Shown here: piece by piece, positions 1 to 7,403 of the stretch
How the letters are laid out: every line of letters begins with the position of its first letter
How positions within the stretch are numbered: position 1 is the stretch's first letter
Assembly: GCF_016863035.1 (NCBI RefSeq)
Contig: NZ_BOOC01000007.1
Coordinates: forward strand, 124,001 to 188,000
Direction: 5' to 3'
Source: Microbispora corallina
GTDB taxonomy: Bacteria; Actinomycetota; Actinomycetes; Streptosporangiales; Streptosporangiaceae
DNA length: 64,000 nucleotides
Position numbers and translations under genes: made by a program
The notes under the pieces: model-generated
The model's input: only the letters and a program-made list of their open reading frames with translations
Told to the model about the DNA's origin: nothing
The model's database searches: none

Positions 1-81
1 CAGGTAGAGAATAGAGGGTGCATGCCATGGGTGCCCCGGGCCTTCCCCGGCCCGGCTTCCCGACGACCCCGGAGTCCTTTC

Positions 82-1008
82 ATGACCGTCCGCATCGGCG
101 TCCACAACCACAACCCGTCGCTGTTCTTCCTCTCGCGGCTGGAGCACGTGCTCGACGACATCGGCGAGCCGGTCGAGCTGTACTTCTACGCCGACCCCGC
201 CCGCACCTGCGACCTGCTGGCCGAGGGGGCCGTGGACATCGGCGGCACGGGCTCCGTGCCACCCCTGGCGGGGCAGGCCGCCGGGCTGCCGATCGTGTAC
301 GCCGCGGTCTCCGCGCCGCGTCCGGGCCGGGCCGCGCTGCTGGTCGCCCCTGACGGGCCGGTCCGCTCGGTGGCCGACCTCCGCGACCGGCCGGTGGCGC
401 TGGTCGCCGGCTCCTGGCAGACGCACTTCCTGGCCGCGCTGCTCGACCGGCACGGCCTGTCGTACCAGGACATCGAGCCGCGCCCGGCCGGTCCCGAAGC
501 CCGCGAGTGGCTGCGGACGGGCGAGGTCGCGGCCTGGGTGGCCCAGGGGGCGGACCTGGTCGAGGCCGAGGGCGGCCTCCGCACGCTGTCGGGCACCCTC
601 GGCGTGGTCGCCGACCGCTCGGTCTTCACCACCCGGCGCGACTTCGCCGAGGGACGCCCCGAGGCGGTGGCGGCCGTCGCGCGCGGGCTCCGGCAGGCCG
701 ACGCGTGGGCGCGGGCCAACCTCCGCGAGGCCGCCCACCTCACCGTGGAGGCCGTGGGGGGCTCGGTCGACTCCTGGGAGATGGCGCTCGCCAGGCTCCC
801 CTGGCGGCTGGAGCCGGTCACCCCCGTGTTCGTGGCCGAGCAGCAGGAGGCGGCCGACGTGCTCTACGCCGGGCGCGTCCTCGCCGACCGGGTGCGCGTG
901 CGGGCCGCCGTGGTCCCAAGCCTGGAGCCGTACGTCGGCGCGGCCCTTGCGGGAGACCCGGTCCCCGCCGCGGCCGCCCGCCCGCCCCGTCTCCGGTCCG
1001 CCGTGTGA
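82..1008 (+). CDS. SsuA/NMT1-type substrate-binding-fold protein without signal peptide
   Basis: Product of 308 residues with the type 2 periplasmic-binding fold typical of aliphatic sulfonate/nitrate/taurine ABC receptors: an early GEPVELYFYADPART segment, VDIGGTGSVPPLAGQAAGLP, and a second lobe with DLRDRPVALVAGSWQT. I chose the ATG at 82 because GGAG lies seven bases upstream; the longer frame back to 22 adds only a Pro/Arg-rich stretch. Neither start gives a signal peptide or lipobox, and no permease or ATPase gene lies nearby in the window, so a transport role is doubtful. The same fold is used by soluble enzymes such as DszB-type desulfinases, which is a possible alternative; I cannot assign catalytic residues. 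The next gene is a convergent LysR regulator. Family call is good, function is open. Confidence 0.75.
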   Translation: MTVRIGVHNHNPSLFFLSRLEHVLDDIGEPVELYFYADPARTCDLLAEGAVDIGGTGSVPPLAGQAAGLPIVYAAVSAPRPGRAALLVAPDGPVRSVADLRDRPVALVAGSWQTHFLAALLDRHGLSYQDIEPRPAGPEAREWLRTGEVAAWVAQGADLVEAEGGLRTLSGTLGVVADRSVFTTRRDFAEGRPEAVAAVARGLRQADAWARANLREAAHLTVEAVGGSVDSWEMALARLPWRLEPVTPVFVAEQQEAADVLYAGRVLADRVRVRAAVVPSLEPYVGAALAGDPVPAAAARPPRLRSAV

Positions 1009-1029
1009 CCGTCCCCCGCGCATGCGAGG

Positions 1030-1941
1030 TCAGCGGGCGGTGAGGGCGTGGACGACCCGCCGGGCCGGGCCGTCGGGCAGGGACCCGTGCAGCACCTCGA
1101 TCCGGTGGACCAGCCGGGGCCAGGCCAGCGGCACGGCGGCCCCGCAGGCCGCGGCCGAGCGGGGGAGCAGGGCGAGTCCGTGCCCGGCGGCCGCGAGGCG
1201 GGCCAGCGTCGCCACGTCGTGCCCCTCGTAGCGCAGCCCGGTCCGGAACCCGTCGATCCGCGCCACCGCGCGCAGCCGGTCGAGCGGCAGCACGCCCGGG
1301 GCGTCCACCCACAGCGCGTCGGCCAGCGCGTCCAGCCGCAGGCCGGGACGGCCGGCCAGCGGATGTCCCTCCGGGAGCACCACGACCAGCGGCTCCTCGC
1401 CGACTCCCGAGGAGGTGAGCGGGCCCACGTCCGGCAGTGCGAGGGGGTCGCTCGGCGCGGCGGGGCCGTCCACCAGGGCCAGGTCCGCCTCGCCCGACGC
1501 CGCCAGCGCCACCGCCGCGCCGGGATCGGCCGTCCGCACGGTGACCGTCCCCGCCGCGCCAGGGCTCCCCGCGGACGCCTCGGGGGCCGGGACGGCGGCC
1601 GCCCGCGCCAGGGCCGCGGCCGTGCCGGGGGTGACGGCCAGGGGTGAGGCGGCCACGGTGACGACGTGCGACTCGGCCACCACCCGGGCGACGTCGGCCC
1701 TGGCGGCCCGCAGGCGCAGCAGGAGCGGACCGGCGTGCTCGAGCAGCCGCTCGCCCGCCCGCGTCGGCCGCACCGGGCGGCGCAGCAGCAGGGGGACGCC
1801 GAGGTCGGCCTCCAGCGCCGCGATCTGCTGGGACACCGCCGGCTGCGTGTACCCGAGCCGGTCGGCGGCGGCGGAGAACGACCCCTCCCGGACCACGGTC
1901 ACGAACGTGCGCAGCAGATGCGGATCCACGCCCATCAGCAT
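1030..1941 (-). CDS. LysR-family transcriptional regulator
   Basis: 303 residues. The N-terminal winged helix-turn-helix is clear (LLRTFVTVVREGSFSAAADR followed by TQPAVSQQIAALEADLG), then a LysR substrate-binding domain to the C terminus (PLVVVLPEGHPLAGRPG, GLALLPRSAAACG). Length matches the family. ATG codons at 1941 and 1935 are both possible starts. It is divergent from the GATase-like gene at 1997 and convergent with the SBP-like gene at 82, so either could be its target; LysR proteins usually act on the divergent neighbour. The effector cannot be inferred. Confidence 0.92.
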   Translation of the reverse strand: MLMGVDPHLLRTFVTVVREGSFSAAADRLGYTQPAVSQQIAALEADLGVPLLLRRPVRPTRAGERLLEHAGPLLLRLRAARADVARVVAESHVVTVAASPLAVTPGTAAALARAAAVPAPEASAGSPGAAGTVTVRTADPGAAVALAASGEADLALVDGPAAPSDPLALPDVGPLTSSGVGEEPLVVVLPEGHPLAGRPGLRLDALADALWVDAPGVLPLDRLRAVARIDGFRTGLRYEGHDVATLARLAAAGHGLALLPRSAAACGAAVPLAWPRLVHRIEVLHGSLPDGPARRVVHALTAR

Positions 1942-1996
1942 CGCTTATCGACAGACCAGAAATCATCATTTGTGGTTACCTCGCCTCGTCGTCAGC
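1942..1996. promoter_or_regulatory. Divergent promoter region LysR / GATase-like gene
   Basis: This 55-bp spacer between two divergent starts is locally AT-rich compared with the window and holds an AAAT-N4-ATTT dyad around 1961-1972. That layout suits an autoregulating LysR protein, but the dyad is short and no -35/-10 pair is convincing. Confidence 0.4.
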
Positions 1997-2707
1997 ATGG
2001 ACGACATGGCACCGCGAATCGCCCTGGTCGGCGACAGATCGCCCAGCGTCCGCTCCCACACCCGGATCCCGCTGATCCTCGACGCCCTGCGCGAGCGGGA
2101 CGGCGTCACGCTCGACGCCTACTGGATCCCCACCGAGGAGGCGTCGGGGCTGAGCGGCTTCGACGGCGTGTGGATCCTGCCCGGCAGCCCGTACCGCAGT
2201 GAGCGGGGCGCCGTCGACGCGGCCCGCGCCGCCCGGGAGGGCGGGATCCCGCTCCTGGGCACGTGCGCGGGCTTCCAGCACGCGCTGCTGGAGTACGCCA
2301 GGAACGTGTGCGGCCTGGCCGCGGCGCACGCGGAGAACGACCCGGCCGCGCCCGACCCGCTGATCCAGCCGCTGAGCTGCTCGCTCGCAGGGCACGAGGC
2401 GGCCGTGCGGACGGTCCCCGGCTCGCTGTTCGAGCGACTCACGGGCGTGGACACGACCGTCGAGCGGTACTTCTGCTCCTTCGGCCCCAACCCGGCCTAC
2501 CTCGACGTCCTGGAGTCCCACGGCATGCGGTTCACGGGGCACGACGAGGCGGGCGAGGTGAGGGCGGCCGAGCTGCCCGGCCACCCCTTCTACCTGCTGA
2601 CGCTCTTCCAGCCGGAGCTGGCCGAGCGGCCGCCGCACCCGCTGGTCCGCGCCTTCGCGCGGGCCGCCCGCGCGCACGCGCAGAGCCGGGCGGATCGGGT
2701 CGCCTGA
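1997..2707 (+). CDS. CTP synthase C-terminal-like glutamine amidotransferase domain protein
   Basis: 236 residues from ATG 1997 (ATG 2006 is a possible internal start). The protein is a stand-alone class I glutamine-amidotransferase-like domain. The nucleophile loop GIPLLGTCAGFQHALLEYAR carries the Cys, and the C-terminal HPFYLLTLFQPEL holds a region like the GHPFFVATQFHPE segment of CTP synthases, but the usual catalytic His of that motif is Gln here (FQPEL instead of FHPE). The family is known as CTP synthase C-terminal region-related protein, of unknown role. The missing His suggests it may not hydrolyse glutamine. Divergent from the LysR gene; convergent, four bases apart, with the LLM oxidoreductase. 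Confidence 0.82.
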   Translation: MDDMAPRIALVGDRSPSVRSHTRIPLILDALRERDGVTLDAYWIPTEEASGLSGFDGVWILPGSPYRSERGAVDAARAAREGGIPLLGTCAGFQHALLEYARNVCGLAAAHAENDPAAPDPLIQPLSCSLAGHEAAVRTVPGSLFERLTGVDTTVERYFCSFGPNPAYLDVLESHGMRFTGHDEAGEVRAAELPGHPFYLLTLFQPELAERPPHPLVRAFARAARAHAQSRADRVA

Positions 2708-2711
2708 CGGC

Positions 2712-3725
2712 TCAGCCCAGCACGAGGTCGCGGATCACGGCGAGCGTCGGCTCGTCGCGCGGTCCCATGACCAGCAGGTTCGTCACGGGGCTCTTGCGCC
2801 ACAGGTCGAGCCGCTCGCGGATGCGGCCGATCGGGCCGAGGAGCGCGATGCCGTCGGCCAGTTCGTCCGGGATCGCGGCGAACGCCTCGTCACGGCGGCC
2901 GGCCAGGTAGAGGTCCTGGATCCGCTCCGCGGCCTCGGCGTACCCCATCCGGCCGACGATGTCGGCGTGGAAGTTCCGGGTGCGCGCGCCCATGCCGCCG
3001 ATGTACAGCGTGAGCATGGTCTTGACCGCGTCGAGCGCGGACCGCAGGTCGTCGGTGACCACGACCAGCACCATGGCCGCGATGTCGAAACCGGGACCGG
3101 CGCCCGCGAGGGCCTCGCCGTACATCGACCCGATCTTCTCGGGGTGCGCGAACAGCGGGAGCCAGCCCTGCGCGACCTCGGTGGCCAGCGCGACGTTCTT
3201 GGGTCCTTCGGCGCCCAGGTAGAGGGGGATCTCGGCGCGCAGGGGATGGGTGATGAGCTTGAGCGGCTTGCCGAGACCGCCGGGCAGCGGCAGCGGGTGG
3301 TGCGGGCCGGGGGAGGTGACCGGCTCCTCCCGCCGCCAGACCTTCCGCATGATCTCCACGTACTCCCGGGTCCGCGCGAGCGGCCGCCCGAACGGCTGGC
3401 CGTACCAGCCCTCGACGACCTGCGGCCCGGACGCGCCGATGCCGAGCAACAGCCGTCCGCCGGTGAGATGGTCGAGCGTCATCGCGGTCATCGCGGTGGT
3501 CACCGGCGGGCGGGCCGACATCTGGGCCACGCTGGTGCCGAGTTTGATCCTGCTGGTGCGGGCGCCGTACCAGGCGAGGGGGGTGAAGGCGTCGCTGCCG
3601 TACGCCTCGGCCGTCCAGACCGACTCGTAGCCCAGCCGCTCCGCGGTCCGGACGAGGTCGGTGGCGTCGACGGGGTCGCGCTGCCAGTACCCGAGGTTGA
3701 GCCCGAGTCTCAGATCGTCAGCCAC
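2712..3725 (-). CDS. LLM-class F420-dependent oxidoreductase, Rv3520c-like
   Basis: 337 residues, a luciferase-like TIM-barrel oxidoreductase. Visible hallmarks are the N-terminal LRLGLNLGYWQRDPVDATDL, GYESVWTAEAYGSDAFTPLA, GTSVAQMSARPPVTTAMTAM and LTGGRLLLGIGASGPQVVEG. This pattern fits actinobacterial F420-dependent members, in particular the Rv3520c-like group as I recall it. It presumably transfers hydride to or from coenzyme F420; the substrate is unknown. A 14-bp palindrome matching the mycobacterial KstR consensus sits 9-22 bases upstream of the ATG, which suggests control by a sterol-catabolism TetR repressor. Single-gene unit; the GntR gene upstream ends 19 bases before it on the same strand, so read-through is possible. 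Confidence 0.9.
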   Translation of the reverse strand: MADDLRLGLNLGYWQRDPVDATDLVRTAERLGYESVWTAEAYGSDAFTPLAWYGARTSRIKLGTSVAQMSARPPVTTAMTAMTLDHLTGGRLLLGIGASGPQVVEGWYGQPFGRPLARTREYVEIMRKVWRREEPVTSPGPHHPLPLPGGLGKPLKLITHPLRAEIPLYLGAEGPKNVALATEVAQGWLPLFAHPEKIGSMYGEALAGAGPGFDIAAMVLVVVTDDLRSALDAVKTMLTLYIGGMGARTRNFHADIVGRMGYAEAAERIQDLYLAGRRDEAFAAIPDELADGIALLGPIGRIRERLDLWRKSPVTNLLVMGPRDEPTLAVIRDLVLG

Positions 3726-3733
3726 ACCGAGAT

Positions 3734-3747
3734 TAGAACACGTTCTA
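3734..3747. promoter_or_regulatory. KstR-type palindromic operator candidate
   Basis: The 14-mer TAGAACACGTTCTA is a perfect match to TnnAACnnGTTnnA, the published consensus for the mycobacterial cholesterol-catabolism repressor KstR, and its arms (TAGAAC/GTTCTA) pair exactly. It lies in the 19-bp spacer before the LLM oxidoreductase start and overlaps the stop codon of the GntR gene. No kstR gene is in the window. Confidence 0.65.
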
Positions 3748-4458
3748 GCCAGACTGACCAGACTGACCAGGCTGGCCAGGCGGGTAGGCCCGGGCCAGGT
3801 GGTCGGCGATCGCGGCGGCCGCCCCGGCCGCGTCGCCGTCCCGGACGGCCGCGTGGATCCGCCGGTGGTCGGCCTGCAGGTCGCCGGTGTCGCCGAGCCG
3901 GACGACCGCGTCGACCGCGTAGCGGTGCACGGCCTCCCGGAGCGCGCGCATGATCGCGGCGGTCAGGCGGTTGCCCGACGCCTCGGTGATCGCCAGGTGG
4001 AACGCGACGTCGTGCTCGACGAACGCGCGGGGGCTCGCGGCGGCGTCCATCGCGGTGAGCGCGCGGTCCATCTCCTCCAGCCCGGCCCCCGAGCGCGCCG
4101 CCCGCGCGACGGACCACTGCTCGATCATCAGCCGGGTGTCGACCACCTCGCGCATCGAGAGCGCGGCGAGGCCGAGGTGCAGCCGGACCAGGTCGGTGAG
4201 CGCGCTGCCGGGCCGCGAGGTGAGCACGGCCCCGGCGTCCGGCCCCCGCCCCGCCTGCGACGAGACGACGCCCAGCGTCTCCAGCACGCGCAGCGCCTCG
4301 CGCACCGACGAGCGGCCGACCTTGAGCTGCTCGGCGAGCTGCCGCTCGCCTGGGAGGCGGTCGCCCGCGGTGAGCCCGTCGGCCAGGATGCGCTCCTCGA
4401 TGCGGGCCAGGACCTCCTCGAACGCGCGCGGGCGGCGCCCCCCGTCGCTGTCGGTCAT
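3745..4458 (-). CDS. GntR/FadR-family transcriptional regulator of the lut operon
   Basis: 237 residues from ATG 4458. The N-terminal GntR winged helix is clear (ILADGLTAGDRLPGERQLAE, then KVGRSSVREALRVLETLGVV), followed by an all-helical FCD ligand-binding domain with the metal/ligand residues expected of FadR/LldR proteins (VEHDVAFHLAITEASGN, DHRRIHAAVRDGD). The C-terminal tail is a short Gly-Gln-Ser/Pro repeat from a 9-bp DNA repeat. It is divergent from lutABC, and two FadR-type operators lie in the shared promoter, so repression of lutABC relieved by lactate or a related hydroxy acid is the likely role, as for LldR/LutR. Confidence 0.9.
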   Translation of the reverse strand: MTDSDGGRRPRAFEEVLARIEERILADGLTAGDRLPGERQLAEQLKVGRSSVREALRVLETLGVVSSQAGRGPDAGAVLTSRPGSALTDLVRLHLGLAALSMREVVDTRLMIEQWSVARAARSGAGLEEMDRALTAMDAAASPRAFVEHDVAFHLAITEASGNRLTAAIMRALREAVHRYAVDAVVRLGDTGDLQADHRRIHAAVRDGDAAGAAAAIADHLARAYPPGQPGQSGQSG

Positions 4459-4506
4459 CTGCTGCTCCTCCGGTGCCCCGTGGTGCGGGCGACGGCGCCC
4501 GTTGTA

Positions 4507-4532
4507 TGGTCTGACCATATTTGGTCTGACCA
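4507..4532. promoter_or_regulatory. Tandem FadR/LldR-type operators of lutABC
   Basis: Two identical copies of the 11-bp palindrome TGGTCTGACCA lie at 4507-4517 and 4522-4532, a centre-to-centre distance of 15 bp. The sequence fits TGGT-N3-ACCA, the core bound by FadR-subfamily GntR proteins. The second copy ends 17 bases before the lutA start, so bound repressor would block the promoter or the early transcript. Confidence 0.8.
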
Positions 4533-4549
4533 TACTCGCGGGAGGGCTC

Positions 4550-5341
4550 GTGCGGGTCGCCCTGTTCGTCACCTGTGTCAACGACACGTTGTTCCCCGGG
4601 ACCGGCCGGGCGGTCGTGACCCTGCTGCGCCGCCTGGGCGTCGACGTGGACTTCCCGATGGCCCAGACCTGCTGCGGGCAGATGCACGTCAACACGGGGT
4701 ACCGCGACGAGGGCGCCCGGCTCGCCCGCCGGACGGTGGCCGCCTTCCGCGGGTACGACGCCGTGGTGATGCCGTCGGGCTCCTGCGCGGCGATGGTGCG
4801 CGAGCAGTACCCCCGGCTGACGGGAGGGCCGCAGGCGCCGCCGGGCCTGCGGGCGGCGGTGGACGAGTTGACGCCCAGGACGTACGAGCTGACCGAGTTC
4901 CTCGTCGACGTGCTCGGCGTGACCGACGTGGGGGCGTACTTCCCGCACCGGGTCACCTACCACCCGACGTGCCACTCCCTGCGCGGGCTGCACCTCGGCG
5001 ACCGTCCGCTGGCCCTGCTGCGGCAGGTGAGGGGGCTGGAACTGGTCCCCCTGCCGAACGCCGAGGAGTGCTGCGGCTTCGGCGGCACGTTCGCGGTGAA
5101 GAACGCCGGCGTCTCGGCGGCCATGTGCGCCGACAAGGTGCGCAACGTGCTCGACACCGGCGCCGAGGTCCTCTGCGCCGCCGACAACTCCTGTCTCATG
5201 CACATCGGCGGGACGCTCGGCCGCCAGCGGACCGGCGTACGGGTGATGCACCTGGCCGAGATCCTGGCCGCCACAGAGGCCGCCACAGGGGACGGCGCCG
5301 AGCGGGCGGCGTCCGCCCGGCGTCCCGGAGCCGCCCGATGA
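4550..5341 (+). CDS. lutA: Lactate utilization protein A, (Fe-S)-binding subunit
   Basis: 263 residues from GTG 4550, preceded by GGAGGG three bases upstream. It is a two-CCG-domain protein (CCG = cysteine-rich domain of glycolate oxidase and heterodisulfide reductase): MAQTCCGQMHVNTGY, VMPSGSCAAMV, HPTCHSLRG and ECCGFGGTFAVKN bind an Fe-S cluster. LutA is a subunit of the LutABC complex, which oxidises L-lactate to pyruvate in the cytoplasm or at the membrane and allows growth on lactate. The stop overlaps the lutB start (ATGA), so the two are translationally coupled. Slightly longer at the C terminus than usual. Confidence 0.93.
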   Translation: MRVALFVTCVNDTLFPGTGRAVVTLLRRLGVDVDFPMAQTCCGQMHVNTGYRDEGARLARRTVAAFRGYDAVVMPSGSCAAMVREQYPRLTGGPQAPPGLRAAVDELTPRTYELTEFLVDVLGVTDVGAYFPHRVTYHPTCHSLRGLHLGDRPLALLRQVRGLELVPLPNAEECCGFGGTFAVKNAGVSAAMCADKVRNVLDTGAEVLCAADNSCLMHIGGTLGRQRTGVRVMHLAEILAATEAATGDGAERAASARRPGAAR

Positions 5342-6771
5342 GCCGGACCTTCCTCGGCATGCCGGGCGCCGCGCCCCGCTCCGGGGACGAGGGCTTCCCC
5401 GAGCGGGCGGCCAGGGCCCTGCGGGACTCGCAGCTGCGGTTCAACCTCCGCAAGGCCACCCGGACGATCCGGGCCAGGCGGGCGGGCGTGGTGGCCGAGC
5501 TGCCCGACTGGGCGGAGCTGCGCCGGGCGGGCAAGGAGATCAAGGACCACACGCTGCGGCACCTCGACACCTACCTGATCCAGCTGGAGGAGGCCGTCAC
5601 GAAGGCGGGCGGCCACGTCCACTGGGCCGCCGACGCGGCCGAGGCCAACCGGATCGTCGCGGGGATCGTCAAGGCGACCGGAGAGACCGAGGTCGTCAAG
5701 GTCAAGTCGATGGCGACCCAGGAGATCGGGCTCAACGAGGCCCTGCTCGCCGAGGGCGTCACCGCGTACGAGACCGACCTGGCCGAGCTGATCGTGCAGC
5801 TCGGGGACGACTGGCCGTCCCACATCCTGGTGCCGGCCATCCATCGCAACCGGTCGGAGATCCGGGAGATCTTCACCCGGAGGATGGCCGAATGGGGACG
5901 CCCGGCGCCGGAGGACCTGCCCGACGACCCGCCCGCGCTGGCCGAGGCGGCCCGCCTCCACCTGCGAGAGCGGTTCCTGTCGACCAAGGTCGCGATCTCC
6001 GGGGCCAACTTCGCGGTCGCCGAGACCGGCACGCTGGTGGTGCTGGAGTCGGAGGGCAACGGCCGGATGTGCCTCACGCTGCCCGAGACCCTGATCACGG
6101 TGCTGGGCATCGAGAAGCTCGTGCCCACCTGGCGCGACCTGGAGGTCTTCCTCCAGCTCCTGCCGCGGAGCTCGACGGGCGAGCGGATGAACCCGTACAC
6201 CTCGACGTGGACGGGGGCCACGGAGGGGCAGGAGTTCCATCTCGTCCTGCTCGACAACGGGCGGACCGGCGTGCTGGCCGACGAGGTCGGCCGTCAGGCC
6301 CTGCGCTGCATCCGCTGCTCGGCCTGCCTCAACGTCTGCCCCGTGTACGAGAGGGTGGGCGGCCACGCGTACGGCTCGGTCTACCCCGGGCCGATCGGGG
6401 CGATCCTCACCCCGCAGCTGCGCGGGATGGGGTCGGAGCTCGACCGCTCGCTGCCGTACGCCTCCTCGCTGTGCGGCGCCTGCTACGAGGTCTGCCCGGT
6501 GGCCATCGACATCCCCTCCGTCCTGGTCGAGCTGCGGGCGAAGGGCCGTCATCACCTGGCCGAGCGGACCGGCATGGCGGCGGCCGGATGGGTCCTGGAG
6601 CGATCGGGCCGGCTCGCCCGCATGCAGCGGCTCGGCGGCAGGCTCAGAAAGCTCGCCCCCGGGCGGCTGCCCGGCCCCCTGGGAGGCTGGACCGACACGC
6701 GGGACCTCCCGCCGATCCCCGAGGAGTCCTTCCGCGACTGGTGGAACCGGACGGACGGAGGCCGCCGATGA
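5338..6771 (+). CDS. lutB: Lactate utilization protein B, iron-sulfur subunit
   Basis: 477 residues. An N-terminal LUD domain (LRHLDTYLIQLEEAVTKAGG, VKVKSMATQEIGLNEALLAE, ANFAVAETGTLVVLESEGNG) is followed by two 4Fe-4S motifs: CIRCSACLNVCPVY near residue 322 and CGACYEVCPVAIDIP near residue 380. This is the electron-transferring subunit of the LutABC L-lactate oxidation complex. The start overlaps lutA by four bases and the stop overlaps lutC by four bases, so the three subunits should be made in balance. Length is normal for LutB/YkgF. Confidence 0.95.
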   Translation: MSRTFLGMPGAAPRSGDEGFPERAARALRDSQLRFNLRKATRTIRARRAGVVAELPDWAELRRAGKEIKDHTLRHLDTYLIQLEEAVTKAGGHVHWAADAAEANRIVAGIVKATGETEVVKVKSMATQEIGLNEALLAEGVTAYETDLAELIVQLGDDWPSHILVPAIHRNRSEIREIFTRRMAEWGRPAPEDLPDDPPALAEAARLHLRERFLSTKVAISGANFAVAETGTLVVLESEGNGRMCLTLPETLITVLGIEKLVPTWRDLEVFLQLLPRSSTGERMNPYTSTWTGATEGQEFHLVLLDNGRTGVLADEVGRQALRCIRCSACLNVCPVYERVGGHAYGSVYPGPIGAILTPQLRGMGSELDRSLPYASSLCGACYEVCPVAIDIPSVLVELRAKGRHHLAERTGMAAAGWVLERSGRLARMQRLGGRLRKLAPGRLPGPLGGWTDTRDLPPIPEESFRDWWNRTDGGRR

Positions 6772-7385
6772 GCTCCAGGGAACGCATCCTGGCCCGGGTG
6801 CGTGCGGCGGTCGCCGGCGCGCCCGACCCGGAGATCCCCCGCGGCTACCGGGGGCCCGGGGCCCTGCCGGCGGACGGCGTGGTCGACCTGTTCGCCGAGC
6901 GGGTGCGCGACTACCGCGCGGTCGTGCGCGTCCTGCCCGAGTCCGAGGCGGCGGAGCAGGTCGCCCGGTCCCTCGCCGAGCGCCGGGCCGGCCGGGTCGT
7001 CGTGCCCGGCGGCTTCCCCCGGGCGCTGCTCACCGCCCCGGACGTCCAGTGGGTCACCGACGACCCGCCCCTGACCGCGGCCGCGCTCGACGCGGTGGAC
7101 GGGGTGGTGACCACGTGCGCGGTCGCCGTGGCGGAGACCGGCACGATCGTGCTCGACGCAGGCCCCGGGCAGGGCCGCCGGGCGCTCACGCTCGTGCCGG
7201 ACTACCACCTGTGCCTGGTGCGGGCCGGCCAGATCGCGCCCGGCGTGCCGGACGCCCTCGCCCGGCTCGACCCGGTACGGCCGCAGACCTGGATCAGCGG
7301 CCCCTCGGCGACCAGCGACATCGAGCTGAACCGCGTCGAGGGCGTGCACGGCCCCCGGACGCTGGAGGTGCTGATCCTGACCTGA
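6768..7385 (+). CDS. lutC: Lactate utilization protein C (LUD domain)
   Basis: 205 residues, a single LUD domain without Fe-S cysteines: SSRERILARVRAAVAG at the N terminus, VDGVVTTCAVAVAETGTIVL in the core and a C-terminal SATSDIELNRVEGVHGPRTL, the signature end of LutC/YkgG. It is the third subunit of the lactate-oxidising complex and is coupled to lutB by an ATGA overlap. The operon ends at the hairpin directly after its stop. Confidence 0.93.
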   Translation: MSSRERILARVRAAVAGAPDPEIPRGYRGPGALPADGVVDLFAERVRDYRAVVRVLPESEAAEQVARSLAERRAGRVVVPGGFPRALLTAPDVQWVTDDPPLTAAALDAVDGVVTTCAVAVAETGTIVLDAGPGQGRRALTLVPDYHLCLVRAGQIAPGVPDALARLDPVRPQTWISGPSATSDIELNRVEGVHGPRTLEVLILT

Positions 7386-7403
7386 CGGCCCCGCGAGGGC
7401 CGT
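7385..7403. terminator. Bidirectional hairpin between lutC and the baeRF gene
   Basis: A 7-bp stem ACGGCCC/GGGCCGT with a five-base loop fills the 18-base gap between two convergent genes. There is no U-tract, as is common in high-GC actinomycetes; it could end transcription from both sides. Confidence 0.6.

Noticed and set aside
3661-5337. Plus-strand open frame upstream of lutB in the same frame
   Set aside because: It is antisense to the GntR gene and out of frame with lutA; lutB begins at the ATG overlapping the lutA stop.
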